Positions 56,471 through 64,000 of a stretch of DNA of 64,000 nt are shown here, in pieces. A model generated the notes under the pieces. That model saw only the letters and a program-made list of their open reading frames with translations. It searched no databases and was not told where the DNA came from. Origin of the DNA: Megascapheus bottae (lineage: Eukaryota; Chordata; Mammalia; Rodentia; Geomyidae); the NCBI GenBank assembly GCA_024803745.1, contig JANJXV010000024.1:14224427-14288426 (forward strand), given 5' to 3'. How positions within the stretch are numbered: position 1 is the first letter of the stretch; each line of letters begins with the position of its first letter. The translations under genes and the position numbers were made by a program.

Positions 56471-57204
56471 CAAAAGAACTAGTAGAATGTAGAAGAGATG
56501 GCTTCTGCGTGGAGACCCACACTACTGGCACCACTGGAAGGGGAGGAAAGGTGACACGCTGGCTGCCGATGCACCAGCTATTTTACTAGCAATTAGTGGC
56601 AGGTGGAAATAGGACACCAATATGAGAGTCATTCAGGCAAAATGCTCAGAAGATTTGAGAAGAATGTGATTATTAGGAGCCATGAGGAATCAGGGTTTAA
56701 TTTGGGGGAGGAATGTCATTTAATTAGGTCTTAGATGATAGATTTAGACAGATAGATATAGAGAGGGGACAGTCTACATGCTGAAAATAAGTCCAAAATG
56801 TGCACTAGACTAGAAAAGCAAGACAACTCATTAAATACAGGGCAATAACCAATGATGACTCATTCAACTTTGCTGCATGGCAGAATTTGTAAGATGAAAG
56901 GCTTAGACTGAGGTTCATTTATAAGGTCCTCAAATGCCATTTTGGATGATATGAGGGAACAAATAGAGAATCTCTTGAAAGGACCATGATATAAACTTGT
57001 TACAATTGTATAACAGCATCACTTGGTAGAGAAAATGATTAATGCAACTAAATTCAGAGAAATGGAGGGAGCTAAGGACCTAGATTTGGCCATAATTGTG
57101 TTATCATTGGGTTTCATTTATGTCAGTTACCTCTAGAGACAGGACCAGAGGAACAAAAACATAGTAGACATTAACTTATCATAAGAACAGATTTTTTTTT
57201 TCAC

Positions 57205-57400
57205 TATTTTTTTTTTGCCAGTCCTGGGCTTGAGCTCAGGGCCTGAGCACTGTCCTTGGACTTTCTCAAGGCTAGAGTTCTACCACTTGAGCCTCAGCAC
57301 CACTTCTGGCTTTTTTCTATGTATGTGGTACCAAGGAACCGAACCCAGGTCTTCATGCATGGTAGGCAAGCACTTTAACCACTAGGCCAAACTCCTGGCC
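57205..57400 (-). mobile_element. IDL-Geo SINE with TSD
   Basis: Minus-strand dimer between AAGAACAGATTTT repeats (about 57183 and 57401). Confidence 0.9.
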
Positions 57401-57721
57401 AAGAACAGATTTTAAAATAATCTAGATTGTACTTTAAAATACACAATTAACCTAGTCAGGAAATTAGATCATAAGGTAGAGAGTTTCAATAGGGAATAGA
57501 AAACTATAAACAAAAGGAAAATTATAGATCTGAAAAACAAGAAAATATGGGTCTGATAGCAGTTGAAATAGTGAGCTGAAAGATGTCATAATAAAAATGT
57601 AAAATTTAGAGAAGAATATAAGAGATAGAAGGAACATGGTGAAAAGATGTAATGTTTATGCAATGAGTCCCAGAAGGAGGAAAGAGTATTTATGTGATGA
57701 AATAGTATCTTAAACAGTGAT

Positions 57722-57912
57722 GAGGGCTTGGAGTTTGGCTTAGTGGTAGTGTGTTTGCCCAGCATGCATGAAGACTCAGGTTTGATTTCTTGGTACCCCA
57801 TACATAGAAAAAAGCCAGAAGTGGTGCTGCAGCTCTAGTGGTAGAGCTCTAGCCTTGAGAAAGTCCATGGACAGTGCTCAGGCTCTGAGTTCAAGGCTCA
57901 GGACTGGCAAAA
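57722..57912 (+). mobile_element. IDL-Geo SINE
   Basis: Plus-strand dimer: GGAGTTTGGCTTAGTGGTAG, B-box position GGTTTGATTTCTTGG (altered), Geo end TCAGGACTGGC. Confidence 0.85.
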
Positions 57913-58208
57913 AAACGAGAGCAAAACTTTTTCAAAGAAGCACTATGAACATCAGGAAAGATAAATTATAAAATAGAACAATTTATATATAAAAAGAGAG
58001 AAGTACTCAAAGAGTGGAAGTAGACATTACTTTCAAACAAGTGGAAAGATTAACAGCTGACTTCTTATCAGGAACATTGGAAGCAAAAGACAATGTAATG
58101 GGTATCTCGTGAATACATAGAGCAAACAACTCATCATTCAGAATCCTACCCAGTGAAGATATTCCTCAAAAGGAAAGTGAAATAAAGGCTTTTTAGAAAA
58201 AATTATCA

Positions 58209-58402
58209 CGGGGCCTGGAGTTTGGCCTAGTGGTAGAGTGTTTGCCTAGCATGCGCGAAGACCGGGGTTTGATTCCTTGGTACCACATGCACAGAAAAAG
58301 CCAGAAATGGTGCTGTGTTCAAGTGGCAGAGTGCTAGCCTTGGGGAAAAAGCCCAAGTACAGTGCTCAGGCCCTGAGTTCAAGCCCCAGGACTGGCAAAA
58401 AA
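58209..58402 (+). mobile_element. IDL-Geo SINE with TSD
   Basis: Plus-strand dimer, flanked by AAAATTATCAC (about 58199 and 58401). Confidence 0.9.
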
Positions 58403-58592
58403 AAATTATCACCACCCCCCCACCACAACAAAACCCAACAGAGCATGTCAGTAGTAGACTTATTTTTAAAGGGAATAACACAAATTAACTTTCAGTAAAA
58501 TGGATCCCATTTGGAACTTCTGAGTGCAGGAAAGTATGAGAAATGGGAATGACCACATGAATAATTCTAAGATACTCACAAGAGTGTATTAT

Positions 58593-58782
58593 AGGGGCTG
58601 GGAGTGTGGCCTAGAGGTAGAGTGCTTGTCTTGCATGCACAAAGCCCTGGGTTTGATTCCTTAGTACCACATACACAGAAAAAGCTGAAAGTGGCTCTGT
58701 GGCTCAAGTGGTAGAGTACTAGCCTTGAGAAAGCTCAAGGACTGTGCCCAGGCCTTGAATTCAAGCCCCAGGACTACCAAAA
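58593..58782 (+). mobile_element. IDL-Geo SINE with TSD
   Basis: Plus-strand dimer, flanked by AGTGTATTATAG (about 58582 and 58783). Confidence 0.9.
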
Positions 58783-58861
58783 AAGTGTATTATAGATTTC
58801 TATTTCTTAAGTTAGTCTCATTTCTCAAGAATGTACTATTTCTTAAGTATGTCTTATGTTT

Positions 58862-58975
58862 CAGGCAGTATGTATATCTTAGTTTATTCTTCATAACAAT
58901 TCTTTGGCACACAAAGAAATTGATGCTTGCAGAGGAGAGGAAAAATAGCTCATCTGAGGTTGTCTGAACAAGGAA
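58862..58975 (-). mobile_element. MIR-like fragment
   Basis: CTTCATAACAATTCTTTGGC, then AAAGAAATTGATGCTTGCAG and AAATAGCTCATCTGAGG, resembles the complement of the MIR core. Confidence 0.45.
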
Positions 58976-59563
58976 CATCAGTCATTTTGAGGTACTAGCT
59001 AGTCCCCTTAGATTCCAGAGGGACCATCAAGGTGGGGGTGGGGGTACCTCCGGATCAGCTAGATAGATGACCATGATTTCCATATCTTACTAGAGGCAGA
59101 GAAGGGCAACATGAAGTGGTTTTAGAAGGGATCACAGATTGTTCTCTCTTGTTATGGGGTTGGCATATGCCTTCTACTTCAGAAAGCCTTTGTTCTCTCT
59201 GCTGTCCCAGTCACTAGCCAGCCTGCAAGATGTAGCCGAAATCTTGTCCTAGCTATGTAGTATCACATGACATTTTTATTTATTCTATCATTGTCCTTCT
59301 AACTTACCTGCAAAAAGGCTGATGGTATGTTGCTCCTCTCGGGGCAGCAACACAGGAACGGGGAGGGACACACAGGGCCAGCCTGTAGTCCCCCGGGGGC
59401 CGAGCGAGATGGTAAGTGTCGAAGACCCAGCCCTCCCCCAATCACCGGGGAAGAAAAAACCACGCTGAGTCAGAAGCAGTGTTAACCATGAAAGCGCATC
59501 AGATCTCTCTCCTCATCTCTGCTGATCTCTCGTTCTCTCTGATGCTCTCTGATGCTCTTCTCA

Positions 59564-59569
59564 TTTATT
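59564..59569 (-). terminator. Polyadenylation signal (AATAAA) of the ERV LTR
   Basis: Minus-strand AATAAA lies in the LTR just downstream of the TATA-like box. Its nearness to the TATA box suggests that the signal sits at or before the U3/R border. Function is inferred from position and hexamer only. Confidence 0.55.
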
Positions 59570-59583
59570 GCGTCAGACAATTA

Positions 59584-59591
59584 ATTATATA
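59584..59591 (-). promoter_or_regulatory. TATA-like box of the ERV LTR
   Basis: Minus-strand TATATAAT lies in the middle of the LTR, about 15 bp upstream of an AATAAA in viral orientation. It is the likely core promoter of the LTR; the transcription start is inferred to lie about 25-30 bp downstream. Confidence 0.6.
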
Positions 59592-59874
59592 CTGTTAGGG
59601 TAGGAGAAGGTGGGCACTGAGAAGCTAGCCAATAGGAAGAGGGCCCCTGTGCTACCACTAAGGGTCTGGGTGGGCTTTCAGGTAGTGGGCAGGACAGGTG
59701 CAGGAAAGCGCGCGAGACTTGAGCTGTTGTGAGACCCGCGAAACTGCGGGGGGTTCAATCGAGTCACGTACACAGCCTTAAGAGAGGTATGCAAAAGACC
59801 AAATGCCTGGTCAAAGCCCTTTAATTGCAGCTGAGCCAGAATCAGGCCTCAGAGATGGAGGCTAGGCCCCAACA

Positions 59875-59888
59875 ATTCCCCCTTTTTT
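59875..59888 (-). other. Polypurine tract of the endogenous retrovirus
   Basis: Read on the minus strand, AAAAAAGGGGGAATT abuts the LTR start TGTTGG. This is the position and composition of the plus-strand primer site in retroviruses, and it fixes the internal boundary of the 3' LTR. Confidence 0.85.
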
Positions 59889-59923
59889 GTTTATTAGAAC
59901 AGGGGGGACAAGCGCGCAAAACC

Positions 59924-60054
59924 CCTGTCTTAGGTCGTCCCCTTCAGGGGATCTTACCCGTCATTGAGTGCTCTGCGGCCTTCTGTCCCACAGTACAGAT
60001 CACCCCCGGGCCTGTCTTAGGTTGTCCCTGCTCCAGAGATCTTACCCGTCATTG
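59924..60054. repeat. Imperfect 43/44-bp direct repeat between env remnant and LTR
   Basis: Two related blocks (59924-59966 and 60011-60054) each begin CCTGTCTTAGG and end GATCTTACCCGTCATTG. A shorter third echo (TGTCATTGGGCTCT) follows near 60098. The segment lies in the untranslated region between the env tail and the polypurine tract. Confidence 0.8.
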
Positions 60055-60125
60055 GCTCTCGGGGAGACATCTAAGGGGAGTTGAGGGATCCCTCCTTGTC
60101 ATTGGGCTCTCCTTGGTCATAGCGG

Positions 60126-60383
60126 TCATTGGCATTGGTAGCAAGCCTCTGGTAATGCACCTGTACGTTCATCAACTGAATGGATTCGTTCATCAACTGA
60201 ATGGATTCTATCCTGCTTTGAATGAATAACACAGGGCCCAAAAGTTAAGAGTAAGAACAAGAGGAGTATAGGACCAAGAAATGGAAGGACATAGGGTAGC
60301 CATCTGTGCAGTCCGGTCCAGAGGATGTTGATGATGGGTATCTTGACTCCAAGAAGAAACAGGATCAGCACTGTAAGGTCCAT
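60126..60383 (-). pseudogene. env: ERV env transmembrane-subunit tail remnant
   Basis: An 85-codon frame contains a hydrophobic segment, about residues 25-50 ([11 protein letters not shown], then LLLTFGPCV), that resembles the membrane-spanning end of a retroviral TM subunit. It is followed by a short charged tail with a 7-codon tandem duplication (DERIHSV twice). The surface subunit, fusion peptide and ectodomain are absent: the sequence passes almost directly from integrase to this tail, so most of env has been deleted. LTFGPC is a feature I associate with gammaretrovirus/type D env; that comparison is from memory. Confidence 0.7.
60167..60208. repeat. 21-bp tandem duplication in the env remnant
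   Basis: The unit GTTCATCAACTGAATGGATTC occurs twice without interruption (60167-60187 and 60188-60208). Its length is a multiple of three, so it keeps the env-tail frame open and duplicates seven codons. Confidence 0.92.
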
Positions 60384-60624
60384 TATTTATTCTGAAAAGG
60401 AAGAGAGAGATATCCTCAGGAGGCAGAGAGCCTTCTGGGTGTTCATCAATATTATTGGGGTCCCTCCATATTTGGGGACAATATTTAAGATCCCTTGTAG
60501 GGACCCAAATTGGCTTTGTTTCATCAGTGGGGAAAACACAACCAAATCCTCTTCCAGCTGTAATGAGGGGGTCAGGGCCCCTCCACTCCCCATTAAGGGG
60601 GTCCTTCCACCGGACATAGACAGT
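60208..60624 (-). pseudogene. pol: ERV integrase C-terminal domain remnant
   Basis: The frame used by integrase continues after the TGA at 60625 with [17 protein letters not shown], the Trp-rich signature of the betaretroviral integrase C-terminal domain, then GRGFGCVFP and [12 protein letters not shown]. It stays open to a TAG at 60208-60210. The last part (below about 60380) overlaps the env tail in another frame and is unlikely to be genuine integrase. Confidence 0.75.
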
Positions 60625-61107
60625 TCAATAGGGAATAGAGGTTGTCCAATGTTTCTGGAAGGGTGAGAGATGTTCCCCTTTGGCAAAATTTAAAATATTG
60701 AGAGTAAACAAAGCCATCTTTAGCTGATCATGGGGGGGGAGTGTATTCCCCCTTTTTTGTTTTATTAATTGAGATTTAAGGACATGGTTATATCTTTCTA
60801 CTATTGCCTGTCCTCTGGGATTATGAGGGATGCCAGTAGTATGGGTAATTTGCCATTGTTTAAAGAAGTCATCAAGAGACTTGCTTACAAAACACGGACC
60901 GTTATCGGTTTTTATTTGGTCTGGCAATCCGACAGTAGCAAAACATTGAAGAAAATGACTGATAGCATGTTTAGCTCTCTCCCCGGAATGGGCTGTAGCC
61001 CAACAGGCATGGGAAAAGGTGTCTATTGTTAAAAAAATGTATTTGAGTTTTCCAAAAAAGGGAAAATGTGTAACATCCGTTTGCCACAGATTATTAGGCC
61101 TAAGACC
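60625..61107 (-). pseudogene. pol: ERV integrase catalytic core, between two TGA stops
   Basis: After the TGA at 61108-61110 the same frame continues through LWQTDVTHF, then KTDNGPCF and NPRGQAIVERYN. These supply the D, D and E of the integrase catalytic triad with family-like spacing. It ends at a second TGA (60625-60627) just after FQKHW, before the C-terminal DNA-binding domain. No indel is needed to follow integrase through either stop, so both look like nonsense substitutions. The core would cut and join DNA in a working virus; here it cannot be made as part of a full Pol protein. Confidence 0.88.
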
Positions 61108-62793
61108 TCAAGGGTTAACACCGCCCATTTGGAGCGGTGGAACCTGTAAGAAAGGGTGACATGATTTGCAGGTTCTAATAATCCTTTTTAGGTCTTTAAT
61201 AGCAACTTGGGGAAATCGGTGGTGTAGTCCCCTCCAGTTGGCATGCGTGAGCCGATGGAAAGAGATAGCCTCCTGTAAAGTGTAACATTCAGGATTAGAG
61301 GCTAACTGGTCAGCGAGGGCATTGCCTTTGGTCAAAATACTTGGAAGGCTTTGATGTCCCCTTAGATGTTGAATAAACATAGGCGCAATCCTTTGTTTGA
61401 GCAAATTTCTAGCTTGAATCATCAAAGGAGTGATGGGGTTACTATCAAGTTTAATATGAGCTTCTATGAGGTTAGGTAACAAATTGACCACATAAAGGCT
61501 ATCTGAGAATAGGTTAAGAGGACCAGTAACCTCAGATAAAGCTAAGACCACCGCATAAAGTTCCTTAAATTGCGCTGAACCCTGTATTTCATGAGACAGG
61601 GTCACTGCAGGAGAGGAATTGCCTTCACCTGGGAAGAAAATAACAACAGAAGCCCCCTTCTTGCCTCCATCCGTGAATACGGTGGGGAAGGAGGGATCAG
61701 CTTCACCTAGAAAAAGTTTTGGAGGTCGCCACTCCAGCTGACTAAAGGAGCGCATCCATTTATGGGGACCATAATGACAATCCACTTTACCTGGAAAGCC
61801 TTCCATGGCTATTGCAAGTCTAGCATTATTTCTTTGTAGCCAAGAGAAATCATTAATCCTAAAAGGGACAATAAGAGAGTGGGGTTCACTCCCAAAAAGA
61901 CGAGTGGATAAGTCTCGTCCTTTGACAATGCAATCTGCCATCTGGTCAGTCATGGAGTAAACTCTAGGTGTTCCTCCGACTGACAGGTGAATCCAGTGAA
62001 GAGGTTCCCCTTCCTGGCCTAAAAGGGCAGTAAAGAGGGTCTGTCCTGATAGGACATAGAGCGTTAGGGGCATAGCAGGATCATACCTCTTTAAGGCTGC
62101 TTCATTGATAGCTAATTGAATTTTATTTAGAACCTCTTTATGATCAGCTGACAATGTTACTATGGAGGTCAGATCAAGAGCCTTTAAGAGATCAAAAAGA
62201 GGTGTGAGGGTTGCAGTGGTTATGGGGATCCATGGTCTCATCCAATTAATTTCACCAAGAAGTTTTTGAAGTTGGGGCAGGGTATAAGTATCTTGGATAG
62301 ATAATTGGGGTTTTAAAGGAGACACAACATCCAGTGTTAGGACAGATCCCAGGATTTTAAAGGGGGGTATCTTTTGGATTTTTTCTGGGGCAATTTGGAA
62401 GCCATTATCTTTTAACAGTTGGAGACATTTATTAAAAAGACAATCTAAATGCTGAGTGTCTGGGCTTCCTATAATGATATCATCCATATACACATAGAAA
62501 AGTGAGCCTGTCTCCTCGTTAAGAGGGGATAAGACTCTAGACATATAGTCCTGACATATAGGAGGACTATTGGCCATACCTTGAGGTAGAACTGTCCATT
62601 CAAAACGCAAATCAGGCCCCTTATAATTTAATGAAGGAAGGGAGAAGGCAAACTTCTCAGTATCTTCCGGGTGGAGAGGAATAGAGAAAAAACAGTCTTT
62701 GATGTCTATGACTATGAGATATTGGTCATTAGGAATGGCAGGTATCCAGGGCATCCCCCTTTGGGGGGGTCCCAAAAAGTTCCATCCTCTCAT
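61108..62793 (-). pseudogene. pol: ERV pol: reverse transcriptase, RNase H and integrase N-terminus
   Basis: This is a 561-codon open frame whose first ATG is an artefact of the upstream frameshift; the real RT begins in the preceding entry. RT palm motifs are visible: VIDIKDCFFSIPL with the first catalytic Asp near residue 30, and YVYMDDIIIG with the paired Asp near residues 102-103. The connection domain follows. RNase H shows FTDGG, FKELYAV, FSDSLYV and GNALADQLA, the usual D-E-D-D set, at about residues 360-500. The integrase zinc-binding domain begins with FHRLTH and continues to CKSC, giving HHCC. The frame ends at TGA (61108-61110) inside integrase, and the same frame continues as integrase beyond it. 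In an active virus these enzymes copy RNA into DNA and integrate it. Confidence 0.92.
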
Positions 62794-64000
62794 TTATTTT
62801 TCTCAAATCTTGGAGTAGTCTCCACTTGCCATTAGGCTTTTTAATCACAAATACTGGGGAGTTCCAAGGGCTCAAAGATTTCCTTTTTATGCTTTTCTCA
62901 ACTCTATCAACAAAAGTAGACAGGTCCTCTCTTGGTCTTTGGTTAATTCCTGCTATAGGAGACTCAGAGGGACCCTCCTTCAGTTTTCTCCAGGCCGCTA
63001 GGCCCAAAGCTCTAATCTGATCCTGATAGGGAGGGGGGATGGTGGCCTGCTGGATCCCCGTTGAGTACTGATCTGAGGTCCCTGCAAGCGTCCCCAAAGT
63101 AATGGGGATTACAGGTTGCACGTGTTGGTTCCTCTCCGCCTGTTGGCGGCATTCTTCTTTATACAGGGCACACCACTTAATGAAAAGCGGGCCTGGAAGA
63201 ACTGCTTTGGCTAGAGCCATCCAATCGGCTGCAGTACATGGTTGATGAGCAAGGCCTTGGAGGATGGTTTCCGTCCAAGGAGCATTAGGGCCAACTTCTA
63301 AGACAGCTTTTTTGAGTTCCTTAAGGTCGCCAGGCTCCCAGGGATACCCGGTTGCAGGGCGGTTACCACCCGGGTCAATATTAACCAGGAATAGCTGGCA
63401 GGACTCCGGGCCAGGTTCAAATGGTGCCTCACTAGTGACACTGTCTGTTGGGGTCAGGCTCTCCGGCCTTTCTGACACACTTCCGTTCAAAGGCTGCAAT
63501 ATCTTGTGGGCCTCAGAAGCACCATGCCTGTCTGGTGAATGGAGCCCTGGCAGGCCCAGACCCTCCTGTGAGACTACTGAGGGTGGATGGAGCCCTGGCG
63601 CTGTGGGGGTTGAGAAACTACCTGGGCAGCACAGGCCCGGACCCTCCCGTGAGACTACTGAGGGCTCATGGCCTGGGTTTGATGGGGGAGGGGCAAAGGG
63701 TGGCTCCTTCTCATCTCCCTGAGGGGAACTTGGCCTTTCAGTAGATGAGAGATTAGCATCTCCGCAGGGAGTAAGGGAGGCATCTGGCCTCTCTTTGTTA
63801 ACTGTGTCCCCAGGGGACCCAGCCCTCTCCTTGGAAAGTTGAGGAGAAAAACTAGACTTTAAGACTGAATAAACTCCTCCTGAAGGAATCTCCCCTTGAT
63901 TTATCTGGGCTTTTCCGATTAGATGCTCAATTTTGTCCCAAGTATTCCAGTCTACCAAGTTGCTAGTTGGCAGCCACAGGGCGATTTTAACTAAAGTATC
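62729..64000 (-). pseudogene. gag: ERV gag fused in frame to the start of pol RT, partial
   Basis: The frame is open from the window edge (codon at 64000-63998) to a stop at 62729-62731; the true gag start is outside. It begins in matrix-like sequence (LVDWNTWD), passes through about 150 residues of proline-rich linker, then capsid with [20 protein letters not shown] and [12 protein letters not shown]. The major homology region appears as [17 protein letters not shown]. Within a few residues the frame becomes reverse transcriptase ([13 protein letters not shown], then [12 protein letters not shown]). The capsid C-terminus, nucleocapsid zinc knuckles, protease and RT N-terminus are therefore missing at about 62885-62895. 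The reading leaves the RT frame at the frameshift near 62763-62778 and ends in about 15 unrelated residues. Capsid of this type builds the viral core. Confidence 0.88.

Larger units (their letters stand above)
54841..57182. other. AT-rich single-copy DNA
   Basis: Contains one B1-headed Geo SINE and an ATCT array. Old L1-like texture is possible but no alignable motif was found. No gene is recognised. Confidence 0.4.
59328..59874 (-). repeat. 3' LTR of the endogenous retrovirus (547 bp)
   Basis: In viral orientation the LTR starts TGTTGGGGCC directly after a polypurine tract and ends GAGGAGCAACA, giving the TG...CA ends of retroviral LTRs within a 5-bp inverted repeat (TGTTG/CAACA). A TATA-like box and an AATAAA signal lie about 20 bp apart near the middle. 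CpG dinucleotides are frequent in the viral U3 part (about 59700-59770), unlike the CpG-poor surroundings. The bases just outside the LTR at its left end (about 59322-59327) should be one copy of the target-site duplication; the other copy lies beyond the window. Confidence 0.9.
59328..64000 (-). mobile_element. Class II (betaretrovirus-like) endogenous retrovirus, partial, defective
   Basis: A provirus lies on the minus strand and runs off the right edge, so its 5' LTR, primer-binding site and gag start are not visible. In viral order it shows the end of matrix, a proline-rich linker, capsid up to the major homology region, RT, RNase H, integrase, an env transmembrane tail, a polypurine tract and a 3' LTR. 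The capsid sequence, the RT motif [20 protein letters not shown] and the HHCC/DDE integrase resemble class II ERVs (MMTV, type D and ERVK relatives). It is defective: capsid C-terminus, nucleocapsid, protease and RT N-terminus are deleted, RT has a frameshift, integrase has two stops and env is almost absent. The class call rests on motif recognition, not on a search. Confidence 0.93.

Noticed and set aside
60387..60686. 99-codon minus-strand frame over the integrase C-terminus
   Set aside because: It is out of frame with the clear integrase reading ([14 protein letters not shown]) over the same bases.
62763..62778. Programmed ribosomal frameshift site in pol
   Set aside because: The shift lies inside RT, not at a gag-pro or pro-pol border, and no slippery heptamer plus pseudoknot was evident; a disabling indel is simpler.
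63264..63744. Plus-strand frames of 152 and 98 codons
   Set aside because: They are antisense shadows of the proline-rich gag linker.

Overview
The window is mammalian nuclear DNA, most likely from a geomyoid rodent (kangaroo rat, pocket mouse or pocket gopher). It carries roughly seventy SINE copies, counted by eye. Many have a tRNA/ID-like head (A box near TGGCCTAGTGG, B box GGTTCGATTCC) joined to a right-hand unit that ends in CCAGGACTGGCAAAAA. From memory of the literature this is the IDL-Geo architecture, described as restricted to Geomyoidea. A second, equally common SINE joins an Alu/B1-like head to the same right-hand unit. The species assignment is inference from repeat content only.

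No intact host protein-coding gene, rRNA or functional tRNA could be supported. Long translatable stretches in the first 59 kb come from microsatellites, SINEs or chance. The only host-gene-derived sequence recognised is a broken processed pseudogene of ribosomal protein RPL23A (about 47097-47608, minus strand) with a poly(T) end and flanking 12-bp direct repeats.

Layout: 1-16.9 kb is single-copy DNA studded with SINEs and microsatellites. At 16.9-18.6 kb lies a 5'-truncated LINE-1 (minus) carrying three later insertions. At 21.06-21.61 kb is a second truncated LINE-1 with perfect 17-bp target-site duplications. Near 22.9-23.3 kb is a probable solo LTR. The stretch 23-59 kb is again SINE-rich single-copy DNA with large pyrimidine tracts and several small tandem duplications. 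Two SINE-poor AT-rich islands (38.3-38.7 and 41.6-42.3 kb) look like candidate conserved non-coding elements.

From 59328 to the right edge is a partial endogenous retrovirus on the minus strand, related to class II (betaretrovirus-like) ERVs. Read in viral order from the right edge it shows gag (MA end, proline-rich linker, capsid), an internal deletion that fuses capsid directly to reverse transcriptase in frame, RT, RNase H, integrase, a remnant of the env transmembrane tail, a polypurine tract and a 547-bp 3' LTR. It is defective through the gag-pol deletion, a frameshift in RT, two TGA stops in integrase and loss of nearly all env. The 5' LTR and primer-binding site lie beyond the window.

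Nothing here forms a working multi-gene system. The interest lies in the retroviral deletion structure, the dated nesting of retroelements and two SINE families sharing one 3' unit.
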